A stretch of 51,699 nucleotides of DNA from Methylomonas sp. (GTDB lineage Bacteria; Pseudomonadota; Gammaproteobacteria; Methylococcales; Methylomonadaceae), in the NCBI GenBank assembly GCA_026988155.1, contig JALSLW010000052.1:1-51699 (forward strand), read 5' to 3'. The notes beneath the pieces are model-generated. The model was not told where the DNA came from. It was given only the letters and a program-made list of their open reading frames with translations, and searched no databases. Position numbers and translations under genes: made by a program. This document shows, in pieces, positions 26,029 to 35,418 of this stretch (the first letter of the stretch is position 1; each line of letters begins with the position of its first letter).

Positions 26029-26649
26029 GTGGCTCAATATTTTGAAATTCACCCAGATAACCCGCAAAGGCGGTTAATTACGCATACGGTAGAGATTTTA
26101 AACAGAGGCGGTTTAATTTCTTTGCCCACTGATTCGTCTTATGCCTTTGCCTGCCATATCGGTGATAAGCGGGCACTAGATAAAATAAGGCAGATCAGGC
26201 AGTTAAGTGAAAAGCATGACTTTACTTTAATTTGCAAGGACTTAACCCAGGTTTCTAATTTTACAAAAATAAATAATGATACATACAGGCTAATTAAAGC
26301 ACTGACACCAGGGCCTTTTACCTTTATTTTAGATGCAACAAAGGAAGTGCCTAAACGCCTACAGCATGCAAAGAAAAAAACCATAGGGATACGCGTTCCT
26401 GATAATATTGTGACTCAGCTTATTGTTGATGAATTAGATGAACCTCTGTGCTGTTCTACACTTATTTTGCCAGATAATGCAGATGCCGAAACAGACCCGT
26501 ATGAAATAAGGGAAAAATTGCAGAAAGAGCTGGATTTGATTATAGATTTTGGCATTATCGAGTCTCAGGAAACAACGGTCATTAATTGTACAGATAATGA
26601 TATAGAAATTACCAGGCAAGGCATAGGCCATGCCCCCATGTTAGATTAG
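26029..26649 (+). CDS. yciO: YrdC/Sua5 family protein, YciO type
   Basis: Fold of the threonylcarbamoyl-AMP synthase family. The N-terminus AQYFEIHPDNPQRRL is the YciO hallmark and sets the GTG start at 26029. Substrate-site motifs follow: GGLISLPTDSSYAFAC near residue 30, TPGPFTFIL near 93 and IGIRVPDN near 118. YciO's exact role is less settled than TsaC's. It follows tsaB closely, consistent with a link to t6A metabolism. Confidence 0.85.
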   Translation: MAQYFEIHPDNPQRRLITHTVEILNRGGLISLPTDSSYAFACHIGDKRALDKIRQIRQLSEKHDFTLICKDLTQVSNFTKINNDTYRLIKALTPGPFTFILDATKEVPKRLQHAKKKTIGIRVPDNIVTQLIVDELDEPLCCSTLILPDNADAETDPYEIREKLQKELDLIIDFGIIESQETTVINCTDNDIEITRQGIGHAPMLD

Positions 26650-26661
26650 GATTTTATTATT

Positions 26662-27315
26662 ATGATGGATGGCCTGACAGTAGTTCAGAGGATTGTAGTT
26701 TGGATTTTGCCGGTGATATTTGCTATCACCGTGCATGAAGTGGCTCATGGCTGGGTAGCAAAAAAATATGGAGATAATACTGCTTCAATGTTAGGGCGGT
26801 TGACTTTAAACCCAGTAAAACATGTTGATATGCTGGGTACTCTTATTATCCCAGGGTTATTGCTCATTTCTTCGGCTGGGTTTATATTTGGCTGGGCCAA
26901 GCCCGTGCCAGTTGATCCAAGAAATTTTAAGAACCCAAGAAAAGATATGGCTATTGTTGCTTTGGCTGGGCCGGTATCTAACCTATTGATGGCGCTTTGC
27001 TGGGCTTTGCTGGCAAGGCTGGGTGTCATTATTGAAATAGAAGCAGTTTCTTTGCCTCTTATTTATACAGGCATGGCAGGCATTTCAATTAACCTGGTGT
27101 TAGCACTGATCAATTTAATTCCTATTCCGCCGTTAGATGGCAGCCGAATAGTAACAGGATTCCTGCCAAATAGGCTGGCATGGCAATATAATAAGCTGGA
27201 GCGCTTTGGCTTTATTATTTTAATCGCCCTGTTATATACCGGTGGTTTGAGCTATATGCTGGGATACCCCATGTATTTTGCCCAAAGTATTTTTTTTAAC
27301 ATAGCCGGCATTTGA
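26662..27315 (+). CDS. Site-2-protease family (M50) membrane metallopeptidase
   Basis: A rhomboid-sized membrane zinc protease. The metal-binding HEVAH is at residues 25-29 within the first membrane segment, and the third ligand is in NLIPIPPLDGSRI near residue 155. Four to five membrane segments are visible. It is the short form without a PDZ domain (217 residues), common upstream of scpA. The substrate is unknown. It begins 12 bases after yciO and ends four bases before scpA. Confidence 0.85.
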   Translation: MMDGLTVVQRIVVWILPVIFAITVHEVAHGWVAKKYGDNTASMLGRLTLNPVKHVDMLGTLIIPGLLLISSAGFIFGWAKPVPVDPRNFKNPRKDMAIVALAGPVSNLLMALCWALLARLGVIIEIEAVSLPLIYTGMAGISINLVLALINLIPIPPLDGSRIVTGFLPNRLAWQYNKLERFGFIILIALLYTGGLSYMLGYPMYFAQSIFFNIAGI

Positions 27316-27319
27316 TTTT

Positions 27320-28135
27320 GTGAGTGAGACAGTTATTGATCATGCCGCTGAAAACGTATTGCAGATTGCTCTAGTTGAAGGGACGCCATACACAGAACTT
27401 CCGGAAGATTTATATATTCCGCCTGATGCATTAAAAGTTTTTCTGGATACTTTTGAAGGCCCGTTGGATTTGTTGCTGTACCTGATTAGGCGACAAAATA
27501 TAGATATTCTAAACATTCCAATATCTCGCATTACCACTCAGTATGTCAGGTATATTGAGATGATGACGGTGCTGCATCTGGAATTGGCCGCTGAATATTT
27601 GCTGATGGCGGCTTTATTAGCTGAGATTAAGTCTAGAATGCTCTTGCCTAGGCAGCCAGAAATAGAAGAGGAAGAAGACGATCCCAGAGCCTTTTTAATC
27701 AGAAAACTGCAAGAATACGAATGCATTAAAAAAGCGGCAGAAGATATTGAACAGCTGCCTAGATACGAACGCGATGTTTTTGATACACTGGTCGATGTTT
27801 CAGGTGTAGAAATAGAAGAACAATACCCCGATATAGAATTAAGAGAAATGCTCTTGGCATTTCAAGAAGTGCTCACACGTGTTGAGCAGCTTAGCCACCA
27901 TACCATAACTAAAGAACCCCTATCAGTCCGTGAAAGAATGGCAGCCATTTTGGAAAAACTTAACAGGCCAGATAGCCTCCCTTTCTCAGAACTATTTACG
28001 CGAGCAGAAGGAAAAGGAGGGGTGGTTGTCTCCTTTCTTGCCATCCTTGAACTCAGCAAAGAAGGATACCTCGAAATCATCCAGTCAGAGTTCTTTGGAG
28101 AAATCCGAATCAGAGCAAAAATCAGCTACGAGTGA
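27320..28135 (+). CDS. scpA: Segregation and condensation protein A
   Basis: Kleisin subunit bridging the SMC heads in chromosome condensation. The N-terminal SMC-neck-binding part (FEGPLDLLLYLIRRQNIDI, near residue 43), the acidic middle (EIEEEEDD) and the C-terminal winged helix ending FGEIRIRAKI are all present. It uses GTG at 27320. Its length of 271 is normal. Its 3' end is overlapped by an extended scpB frame in another phase. Confidence 0.95.
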   Translation: MSETVIDHAAENVLQIALVEGTPYTELPEDLYIPPDALKVFLDTFEGPLDLLLYLIRRQNIDILNIPISRITTQYVRYIEMMTVLHLELAAEYLLMAALLAEIKSRMLLPRQPEIEEEEDDPRAFLIRKLQEYECIKKAAEDIEQLPRYERDVFDTLVDVSGVEIEEQYPDIELREMLLAFQEVLTRVEQLSHHTITKEPLSVRERMAAILEKLNRPDSLPFSELFTRAEGKGGVVVSFLAILELSKEGYLEIIQSEFFGEIRIRAKISYE

Positions 28136-30608
28136 AGTATCAAATGTTTCAAAACAGTCAAAAACCGCGCTTAAAAAATCGCTAATAGCGGAAGTAAAAA
28201 CAGAATTAAAAAAAGAATTAGAGCCTGAATTAATAAATGAGCTAAAGCTAAGTTTAAAGTCTAATATTGCTTCAGAACTAAAATCCAACTTAGAAACCAA
28301 GATAAGAGCTGAGCTTATTGAACAGCTTGAGCCTAATGTAAGATTAGAATTACAGTCAGAATTGACTAAAAGCCTTACACCGAAAATAGAATCATCGTTA
28401 AAGCTTGAGTTAGTGGATGATGTAAAAGAACAGCTTGAATCTGATATCAGATCTGAACTGGAAAAAAGCTTAGAACCCGAAATAGCTCAAGAATTAAAAG
28501 GTGGTTTGGAGGCTCATCTTAGAGAAGAATTGGTAGCTGATTTAACCCCTAAATTAGAAGATGAATTAACGGCGGAGCTAAATGAGCTGCTTGAACCAGA
28601 AATAAGAGCGGCATTAGAGGAAAAGTTAGAAATTGAATTAACTGATACTCTGACTAAGGAAATTAGCCTGGCCTTAAAGTTTGAGCTAATGGACGAGGTA
28701 ACAGAAGAGCTTGAAACTGAGCTAAAAGGTAAAATTGAAAAAAATTTAGAATTAGAAATTAGGGCTGAATTAGAGCCAGTACTAACAAAAAGTTTAGCTA
28801 AAGAAGTTGAAACTGCACTAAAGCTTGAATTAGCTGATGAAGTAAAGCAGCAACTTGAATCTGGACTGAAGAGTGAGGTAGAAAAAAGCCTTGAGCCAGA
28901 AATAAGAGCAGAGCTTAAGTCGGAATTAACGGAAAGTCTAGCTAAAGAAGTTGAAACTGCACTAAAGCTTGAATTAGCCGATGAAGTAAAGCAGCAACTT
29001 GAATCTGGACTGAAGAGTGAGGTAGAAAAAAGCCTTGAGCCAGAAATAAGAGCAGAGCTTAAGTCGGAATTAACGGAAAGTTTAGCTAAAGAAGTTGAAA
29101 CTGCACTAAAGCTTGAATTAGCCGATGAAGTAAAGCAACAACTTGAATCTGGACTGAAGAGTGAGGTAGAAAAAAGCCTTGAGCCAGAAATAAGAGCAGA
29201 GCTTAAGTCAGAATTGACGGAAAGCCTAGCTAAAGAAGTTAAAGCTGTGTTAAAGCTTGAACTAGCCGAGGAGGTAAAGCAGCGGCTAGAATCTGAGCTG
29301 AAAAGTGAAGTAGAAAAAAGCCTGGAGCCGGAAATAAGGGCAAAACTAGAGCGTGAATTAACAGAAAGCTTGACTAAAGAGGTCGAGGTATCATTAACGG
29401 TTCAGCTAGAGGATAAAGTAAGAAAACAGCTTGAATCAGAACTTAGAGCAGACCTGAGCAAAAGTCTAGAACCTGAAATAATCCAGGAATTAAAGACCGT
29501 TTTAGAAGAAAAGCTTAAAGAGGAACTGATTGCGGATTTAATAATTAAACTGGAAGACGAGCTGACTGAAGAGATAACGCAGCAGCTTGAACCTGAAATT
29601 AGAACTGAATTATCTGTTAAATTGGAGGCGGAATTAACCGAGACTTTAAGCAAAGACATAGCTGTTGCGCTAAGATTTGAGTTAATGGATGAAGTAAGAG
29701 GGGAGCTTGAGGCTAAACTGGAAAAAGAACTGACATTAAAGATAAAAACGGATTTAGAAACGCAGTTCAGAGATGAAATAATAGCCGATTTAACCCCTAG
29801 ATTAGAAGGTGAAGTTAAGGCTAATTTAACTGCTCAGCTAGAGATGCAATTAAGGTCAGAACTGACTCAGAGTTCGGATTCTACAGAAATAGCATCGGTT
29901 TTAGATAAAGTAAATGGATTTGAATTAGGCGAATTGATAACGCCAGATACGGATACCAAAAAGATTGTAGAAGCAATTTTGTTTGCCGCTGATAAACCGA
30001 TGACTAGCAAACATATCCAGCAAGTATATCCTGAGCTTGAAAGACCTGAACTAAAAAAGATACAAAATGCTGTTGATTCGATTGCTGAAGATTATGTCGC
30101 TAGACCAGTAGGACTGAAGAAACTGGCCAGTGGCTATCGATTTCAGGTAAAAGATGGGTACTCCTATTGGGTTTCCCGTCTGTTTGAAGAAAAACCGCCT
30201 CGATATTCACGGGCTTTATTGGAAACTCTAGCTATTATTGCATATAGACAGCCTGTTACACGGGGCGATATAGAAGATATTCGAGGAGTTGGAGTCAGTT
30301 CAAGCATTATTAGGACGCTGGTAGAAAGAGAATGGGTACGTGTTTTAGGTCATAAAGAAGTGCCTGGGCGCCCTGCCTTATATGGAACAGCAAAAGAATT
30401 TTTAGATTATTTTAATTTATCATCATTAGACCATTTGCCAACTTTAGAAGAAATTAAGGATTTTGATTTTTCTTCTGAAAAGCAAATGCCTATTTATCAG
30501 AATGCTGAAAAACCAGCATCCGTCGAACAGTTAAGTGAAGAACAAGCAAGTGAAAAAACCAGTGAAAAACAGCAAAGCATCGAGCCAATCTCAGAAACCA
30601 GACACTAA
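28026..30608 (+). CDS. scpB: ScpB with a ~565-residue strict four-residue-period arm
   Basis: The C-terminal part, about residues 640-810, is ordinary ScpB: tandem winged helices that dimerise and bind the ScpA kleisin. Motifs include IVEAILFAADKPM, then LLETLAIIAYRQPVTRGDIE, and GVSSSIIRTLVEREWV. What precedes it is not. From codon 28170 to 29862, every fourth residue is L, I, V or once F, for 142 consecutive positions, with Lys/Glu-rich spacers and prolines in recurring LEPE/LTPK tetrads. Typical ScpB is about 200 residues; this is about 860. The start is uncertain. A perfect AAGGAGG (28014-28020) lies five bases before an in-frame TTG at 28026, inside scpA. Alternatives are TTG 28095 and ATG 27930. 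Confidence 0.85.
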   Translation: MSPFLPSLNSAKKDTSKSSSQSSLEKSESEQKSATSEVSNVSKQSKTALKKSLIAEVKTELKKELEPELINELKLSLKSNIASELKSNLETKIRAELIEQLEPNVRLELQSELTKSLTPKIESSLKLELVDDVKEQLESDIRSELEKSLEPEIAQELKGGLEAHLREELVADLTPKLEDELTAELNELLEPEIRAALEEKLEIELTDTLTKEISLALKFELMDEVTEELETELKGKIEKNLELEIRAELEPVLTKSLAKEVETALKLELADEVKQQLESGLKSEVEKSLEPEIRAELKSELTESLAKEVETALKLELADEVKQQLESGLKSEVEKSLEPEIRAELKSELTESLAKEVETALKLELADEVKQQLESGLKSEVEKSLEPEIRAELKSELTESLAKEVKAVLKLELAEEVKQRLESELKSEVEKSLEPEIRAKLERELTESLTKEVEVSLTVQLEDKVRKQLESELRADLSKSLEPEIIQELKTVLEEKLKEELIADLIIKLEDELTEEITQQLEPEIRTELSVKLEAELTETLSKDIAVALRFELMDEVRGELEAKLEKELTLKIKTDLETQFRDEIIADLTPRLEGEVKANLTAQLEMQLRSELTQSSDSTEIASVLDKVNGFELGELITPDTDTKKIVEAILFAADKPMTSKHIQQVYPELERPELKKIQNAVDSIAEDYVARPVGLKKLASGYRFQVKDGYSYWVSRLFEEKPPRYSRALLETLAIIAYRQPVTRGDIEDIRGVGVSSSIIRTLVEREWVRVLGHKEVPGRPALYGTAKEFLDYFNLSSLDHLPTLEEIKDFDFSSEKQMPIYQNAEKPASVEQLSEEQASEKTSEKQQSIEPISETRH
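28797..29372 (+). repeat. Four tandem 144-bp copies inside scpB
   Basis: The junction GCTAAAGAAGTT recurs at 28797, 28941, 29085 and 29229, exactly 144 bases (48 codons) apart. The first three units encode identical residues, with only a few synonymous base changes; the fourth is diverged. The near-identity indicates recent duplication by slippage or recombination, so copy number may vary between strains and could be collapsed in short-read assemblies. Confidence 0.9.
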
Positions 30609-31425
30609 ACCGCAGGTTTCAAAAGAAACTGAGTCGCAAAAAGGGGAGCGAATTCAAAAGGTGCTGGCGCGTGGCGGCTTAGGTTCGCGACGAGAAATAG
30701 AACGTTGGATAGGTGAAGGCAGAATCAGCGTTAACGGAGTAAAAGTGACGCCAGGTCTGCATCTGGTTTCAGGTGATACGGTTCAGGTGAATGGCCGAAC
30801 GGTTAATTGGGAAAAATATACAGAGCAGACTACCCGAGTGCTGGTCTATAACAAACCCACGGGTGAAGTAGTGACTAGGCGTGACCCTCAAGGCCGGCCT
30901 GTAGTTTTTTCACGATTGCCCAAACTGACCATTGGTCGCTGGATTTCAGTTGGCAGGCTTGATATTAATACTTCTGGACTTTTGCTGCTAACCAATAATG
31001 GTGAGTTGGCTAATCGGCTAATGCATCCATCGATGGAATTAGACAGGGAATATGCTGTTCGCATTTTGGGTGAAGTTTCAGATGAAATGATTAAGCAGTT
31101 AAAAGAAGGGGTGGAGCTAGAAGATGGCAAAGCCTATTTTAATGACATTCAATTTTTCTCAGGCGAAGGTGCAAACAAATGGTTTCATGTGGTCGTTAAA
31201 GAAGGCCGAAACCGTCTAGTCAGAAGGCTATGGGAATCACAGGGAGTAACAGTGAGCCGGTTAATGCGGGTAAGGTATGGTCCATCCGTATTGCCTACCA
31301 ATGTAAGGGCTAAAGACTCTTATGAGCTGAATAATAAAGAATTGGGAATATTAATGGAATTTGTGGGGATGCAGGCTGAAAAGCCATTGAAACCCGCCTT
31401 AAGAAGAGATAGAGGGCAGCGCTAG
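30535..31425 (+). CDS. rluB: 23S rRNA pseudouridine-2605 synthase RluB
   Basis: Modifies helix 90s of 23S rRNA. An S4 RNA-binding domain starts at about residue 36 (GERIQKVLARGGLGSRREIE). The RsuA-type catalytic motif VGRLDINTSGLLLLTNNGE, with the nucleophilic aspartate, is near residue 139. The basic lysine-rich N-terminus is encoded in the overlap with scpB. The start is one of three in-frame GTGs (30535, 30550, 30562); no strong ribosome site settles it. It is last in the yciO-M50-scpA-scpB-rluB set. Confidence 0.9.
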   Translation: MKNKQVKKPVKNSKASSQSQKPDTKPQVSKETESQKGERIQKVLARGGLGSRREIERWIGEGRISVNGVKVTPGLHLVSGDTVQVNGRTVNWEKYTEQTTRVLVYNKPTGEVVTRRDPQGRPVVFSRLPKLTIGRWISVGRLDINTSGLLLLTNNGELANRLMHPSMELDREYAVRILGEVSDEMIKQLKEGVELEDGKAYFNDIQFFSGEGANKWFHVVVKEGRNRLVRRLWESQGVTVSRLMRVRYGPSVLPTNVRAKDSYELNNKELGILMEFVGMQAEKPLKPALRRDRGQR

Positions 31426-31542
31426 ATCGATCAATTTAGGTTCGCGTACTAATTACTCTTCATTCCCTATAAATTACTTTGGGAAAAACAAGTTTTTATT
31501 CTGCCCTGATGCAGAGAAAACGAGAATAATTAAAAAAATCCT

Positions 31543-32442
31543 ATGATAACTCCTTTCCCAAATATTGATGTTTTGTGTGCAGGCCATGCCTGTTATGACT
31601 TGGTTTTTTCTGTCGATAGGCATCCTAGTGAGGATGAAAAGGTTTTTGCAGATGATTTAGTCTCCTCTGGCGGAGGGCCTGCGGCCAATGCAGCTATTGC
31701 TGTTTCAAGGCTAGGCTTAAAATCTGGGTTTGCCGGGTATTTAGGCCAAGACTTTTATGGCGAAATGCACCTGCAAGAACTTATTCAGCATCAGGTAAAT
31801 ACTCAATTTATTGTGCGGGGAGACTCACCAACTCCTTTATCAGCTGTATTGGTAAAGCCTGATGGAAAAAGAGCATTAATTAATTATAAAGGATCAACTA
31901 AAGCATTGTCAGGAAATGCGATGGACTTCTCTTCACTTAATGCCAAAGTCATTCTATTCGATGGCCACGAACCTGAAATATCTCTAAATCTTCTTGAATT
32001 AGCCCGTAAACACAAAACTCCTACCGTTTTAGATGCAGGCTCTTTACACGAAGGTACCGAAAAGTTAATGAACAAAGTAAGCTATCTGGTCGCATCAGAG
32101 AAATTTGCCTGTCAATATGCGGGGGATGTGAAAACCGCTTTAACACGACTGGCAAAAAAATCTCCTGCTGTGGTTATAACTTTAGGTAAAAAAGGCCTAA
32201 TTTGGCAAACTGGAAAACAGATAGGAAAGCTGGGAGCCGTTTCTGTCAATGCTATTGATACCACAGGGGCTGGTGATGCTTTTCACGGTGCTTTTGCTGC
32301 AGCTGTTGCAAAAAATATGGATTGGCAGGATATTTTGACATACTCCAGTGTAGCAGGCTCATTATGCTGCACAAAAATAGGCGCAAGACAGGGCTTGCCC
32401 TGGCAGCAGGAACATAGTGAATTTATTAGTCAAAAGCTGTAA
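31543..32442 (+). CDS. PfkB-family sugar kinase
   Basis: Ribokinase-like fold. The N-terminal signature [16 protein letters not shown] is near residue 46, and the C-terminal [14 protein letters not shown] with the catalytic aspartate near 240. The length of 299 is typical. The substrate cannot be read from the sequence; the closest general resemblance is to YihV-like and ribokinase-like sugar kinases. It is followed after two bases by dusA, so the two are likely cotranscribed without an obvious functional link. Confidence 0.85.
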   Translation: MITPFPNIDVLCAGHACYDLVFSVDRHPSEDEKVFADDLVSSGGGPAANAAIAVSRLGLKSGFAGYLGQDFYGEMHLQELIQHQVNTQFIVRGDSPTPLSAVLVKPDGKRALINYKGSTKALSGNAMDFSSLNAKVILFDGHEPEISLNLLELARKHKTPTVLDAGSLHEGTEKLMNKVSYLVASEKFACQYAGDVKTALTRLAKKSPAVVITLGKKGLIWQTGKQIGKLGAVSVNAIDTTGAGDAFHGAFAAAVAKNMDWQDILTYSSVAGSLCCTKIGARQGLPWQQEHSEFISQKL

Positions 32443-32444
32443 AA

Positions 32445-33428
32445 ATGTCAGAAAAACTTATCTATGCATCTAATCGTTTTAGCGTAGCCCCCATGCTCGA
32501 CTGGACAGACAGACACTGCCGTTACTTCCATCGGCTTCTTAGTAAAAATGCATTGCTATATACCGAAATGGTAACGACAGGTGCGATTTTACATGGTTCT
32601 AAAGAACGCTTTTTAGCCTTTAATAAAGCGGAAAACCCCGTTGCTTTTCAGCTAGGGGGAAGTGACCCTGCAGATTTGGCGCAATGTGCTCAGGCTGTTG
32701 AGCAGTATGGCTATGAACAGGTGAATTTGAATGTGGGCTGTCCTAGCGACAGAGTACAGAATGGCCGGTTTGGTGCCTGTTTAATGGCAGAGCCTAATTT
32801 GGTGGCAGAATGCATATCTGCCATGAGGCAAGCTGTCTCAATACCGGTAACTGTAAAATCAAGAATAGGGATTGATGAGCAGGATTCATATGATGAATTG
32901 CTGAATTTTATTTCTACAATTGCTGATGCTGGCTGCGGTGATTTTATCATTCATGCAAGGAAGGCCTGGCTAAAGGGCTTATCGCCCAAACAGAATCGGG
33001 ATATTCCGCCATTATGCTACGACGTTGTCTATCAGATTAAAAAAGATTTTCCTGAGTTGAATATCAGTTTAAATGGAGGCATCACCTCCTTAGGCAGTGC
33101 AATCGATATTTTGCAGCATGTTGACGGTGTGATGGTGGGGCGGGAGGCTTATCACAACCCCTATTTGCTGGCTGAAGTTGATGCCCAGATATATAAATCG
33201 CCTAATGACATTAAAACCCGGCACCAGATTGTTGAGGAGTTAATGCCTTATATTGAACAGCATTTGCATGAAGGCGGCAGGCTGCACAATATTACGCGAC
33301 ATATTTTAGGTCTTTTTCATGGTATTGCAGGTGCAAGAACTTGGCGCAGGGCATTAAGTGAAAATTCTCCTAAAAAGGGAGCGGATGGATCGGTTGTATT
33401 AGACGCATTAAGCTACATTCGACTGTGA
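32445..33428 (+). CDS. dusA: tRNA-dihydrouridine(20/20a) synthase DusA
   Basis: FMN-dependent reductase of U20/U20a in the tRNA D-loop. It has the DusA-specific N-terminus [18 protein letters not shown] and the catalytic cysteine in [20 protein letters not shown] (near residue 98). FMN-phosphate loops SLNGGI and [13 protein letters not shown] follow, and a C-terminal helical domain. The length of 327 matches E. coli DusA. Confidence 0.95.
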   Translation: MSEKLIYASNRFSVAPMLDWTDRHCRYFHRLLSKNALLYTEMVTTGAILHGSKERFLAFNKAENPVAFQLGGSDPADLAQCAQAVEQYGYEQVNLNVGCPSDRVQNGRFGACLMAEPNLVAECISAMRQAVSIPVTVKSRIGIDEQDSYDELLNFISTIADAGCGDFIIHARKAWLKGLSPKQNRDIPPLCYDVVYQIKKDFPELNISLNGGITSLGSAIDILQHVDGVMVGREAYHNPYLLAEVDAQIYKSPNDIKTRHQIVEELMPYIEQHLHEGGRLHNITRHILGLFHGIAGARTWRRALSENSPKKGADGSVVLDALSYIRL

Positions 33429-33468
33429 TATAATTTTCTATTGCAGATAGATAAACGGAGATTAAACG

Positions 33469-34020
33469 GTGGAAGAACTTTTTTCCAAAATGATTACAGA
33501 AGTTGGTGAGGACGTGACTCGAGAGGGGTTGGTTGACACCCCTATGCGCGCAGCGAAAGCCTTTAAATTTTTAAATAATGGCTATGATAAAACACTGGAA
33601 GAAGTGATAAACGGTGCAATCTTTGAAGCTGATACGGAGGATATGGTCATTGTAAAAGATGTGGAGCTGTATTCTTTATGTGAACATCATTTACTGCCTT
33701 TTATTGGAAAATGCCATATTGCCTATATTCCGGATGGCAAAGTATTGGGCCTGTCTAAACTGGCACGTATTGTCGATATGTATGCCAGACGTATGCAGAT
33801 TCAGGAAAAACTGACAAAACAGATTGCGGATGCCGTTGAATTGTCTATTGGAGCCAAGGGTGTTGGTGTTGTAGTAGAGGCAAAACATCTATGCATGATG
33901 ATGCGAGGCGTTGAAAAGCAAAATTCTGTGATGACTACTTCAGTGATGACTGGGATCTTTAGAGAAGACCGCAGTACAAGAATGGAATTTTTGAATCTTA
34001 TTAACCGACAATTTAAGTAG
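33469..34020 (+). CDS. folE: GTP cyclohydrolase I
   Basis: Makes 7,8-dihydroneopterin triphosphate, the first step to folate and, in methylotrophs, possibly tetrahydromethanopterin. The zinc site is visible: [10 protein letters not shown] (Cys and His near residues 71-74) and the second cysteine in [17 protein letters not shown]. The length is 183. It starts with GTG behind a GGAG ribosome site. A perfect TATAAT at 33429-33434 could be its -10 element, although no good -35 is seen. Confidence 0.95.
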   Translation: MEELFSKMITEVGEDVTREGLVDTPMRAAKAFKFLNNGYDKTLEEVINGAIFEADTEDMVIVKDVELYSLCEHHLLPFIGKCHIAYIPDGKVLGLSKLARIVDMYARRMQIQEKLTKQIADAVELSIGAKGVGVVVEAKHLCMMMRGVEKQNSVMTTSVMTGIFREDRSTRMEFLNLINRQFK

Positions 34021-34047
34021 CACTGGTTTCAGATAAAATATTGGGAC

Positions 34048-34077
34048 AGGCAATTGATTCAGTGACTGCCTTTTTTT
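34048..34077 (+). terminator. Rho-independent terminator after folE
   Basis: A short stem AGGCA / TGCCT (34048-34052 and 34067-34071) with a 14-base loop is followed by a run of seven T. The stem is weak, so termination may be partial. Confidence 0.5.
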
Positions 34078-34120
34078 GAGGGCGCTTAGTTTTGAAGTGC
34101 CTAAGAATTATTACAATAAA

Positions 34121-34819
34121 ATGAAAATGATTGCCTATCCCCGAGTGTCAAGGCGGATGCAGGCCTTTTTAATTGATGGAATTCTTTTATCGTCTGGTGT
34201 AGCGGTTACATTAATAGTTGCCTCAGCCTTAGGTATCCAAGGCATTAAAGCAGTTTCACTGGCCGGTTTGGCTGTTTTTCTCTTAGAACCTGCACTGGTA
34301 TCGTTTACTGGTGCAACTATAGGGCATCACCTGTTAGGGCTTTGCGTAGTCAATAAAAGCACCTTGAAAAATATAACTATCTTTCCCGCTATAGTCAGGT
34401 TTATAGTTAAATTTACACTAGGCTTGCCTTCTATCATCCCAATTTTCACAACACGGCAATACCAGGCAATTCATGACCTGTTAGTTGGATCAATAGTTAT
34501 TCTGAATCACCCTGAGACCTTTCAAACATATGAGGTGTTAGGCGAGAGAGATACTGAACAGCTGGGTTATAGCTATCCCCCGAAAATTCGCCGAGCCATT
34601 ATGACTTTTTTATATAATCTGGCATTATTTTTTATTCTTGAATTTGTTTTAGAACTTTTTCTTTCTGAGAAGTGTGCGGTTTATAATCAGTGCCGGGGAC
34701 CTGAAACAGTGGTTGCCTACTGTTTAACTTTGCTATGGATAGCAGGTGTATTTGCAACTGCTATTTTATGCTGGAGGGGGCTATTATTAGGCTGTCGACG
34801 GACATTGGATAAAAATTAA
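34121..34819 (+). CDS. RDD family membrane protein
   Basis: The N-terminal RDD-type segment RVSRRMQAFLIDGILLSS begins the first membrane helix, with R and D near residues 8-17. Four or more membrane helices follow, with ATIGHHLLGLCVV and the second conserved block YQAIHDLLVGSIVI near residue 140. I take the ATG at 34121; an upstream TTG at 34076 overlaps the folE terminator. Function is unknown; some RDD proteins have been linked to ion transport. At 232 residues it is longer than the single-domain type, with two extra C-terminal helices. Confidence 0.75.
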   Translation: MKMIAYPRVSRRMQAFLIDGILLSSGVAVTLIVASALGIQGIKAVSLAGLAVFLLEPALVSFTGATIGHHLLGLCVVNKSTLKNITIFPAIVRFIVKFTLGLPSIIPIFTTRQYQAIHDLLVGSIVILNHPETFQTYEVLGERDTEQLGYSYPPKIRRAIMTFLYNLALFFILEFVLELFLSEKCAVYNQCRGPETVVAYCLTLLWIAGVFATAILCWRGLLLGCRRTLDKN

Positions 34820-34908
34820 ATAAAATATTTCAGACAGCTAACCGGTTCTCAGTTCAATATTGTTTTGGCGGGCAATACTCTTTCAAAACAGCTGTCATTG
34901 ACGAAGGA

Positions 34909-35178
34909 CTAGCCATCTTTATAAATAACATTGTATATCTTAAAGCCGAGAATAATTGCAGAAAGAAAAAGAGTAATTATATTGGCAATAATAATGGCAT
35001 TGTCAGACCTCTGTATACCATATATTAGCCACAGTACAATGCCCATGGTAAATAGAAAATACATGGTAAGAGAGAGTGAGCGGGTATCTCGGGTTTTTAA
35101 GATTAAAAACGCTTGGGGTAAAAAAGAGGCCGTGGTTAGAAATGCCGCGCAATAGCCTAAAATTTCAGTTTCGCTCAT
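34909..35178 (-). CDS. SemiSWEET-type small sugar transporter
   Basis: Three membrane helices in 89 residues, with the PQ-loop signature (LTTASFLPQAFLILKTRDTRSLS) between helices 1 and 2. SemiSWEETs dimerise to form a transport path for sugars such as sucrose or glucose. The gene is convergent with the RDD gene. The substrate is not predictable from sequence. Confidence 0.85.
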   Translation of the reverse strand: MSETEILGYCAAFLTTASFLPQAFLILKTRDTRSLSLTMYFLFTMGIVLWLIYGIQRSDNAIIIANIITLFLSAIILGFKIYNVIYKDG

Positions 35179-35418
35179 ATTGGATTATAAAGAAAGAATG
35201 TTGGGTTGAGATATCTATATGCTAACAATAAATGCATTCCTGCAGAGAGCATGCAGAAATAACAGGGTATTTTTCCTAAGCTAACTTAATGGCAATGACG
35301 CAGAGATTAGGAATAAAAATTAATGTAGTATCATAACAAAATCAAGCTAGTTAATTAACAAAAAAATGGGTAAAGATCCAACTGATCTTTCTAGGTTCAT
35401 TCTGAAAAATGGTTGTCT

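Noticed and set aside
27930-28025. Upstream ATG giving an 892-residue ScpB
   Set aside because: No ribosome site is apparent, and the extra residues only shadow conserved scpA codons in another frame; the TTG at 28026 behind AAGGAGG is better supported.
29402-29659. Serine-rich minus-strand frames opposite scpB
   Set aside because: Antisense translation of the Glu/Leu-rich repeats gives Ser/Leu-rich frames automatically; no start signals.
28170-29864. Separate coiled-coil gene located between scpA and scpB
   Set aside because: The frame runs without a stop into the ScpB core, and no start codon with a ribosome site precedes the core.
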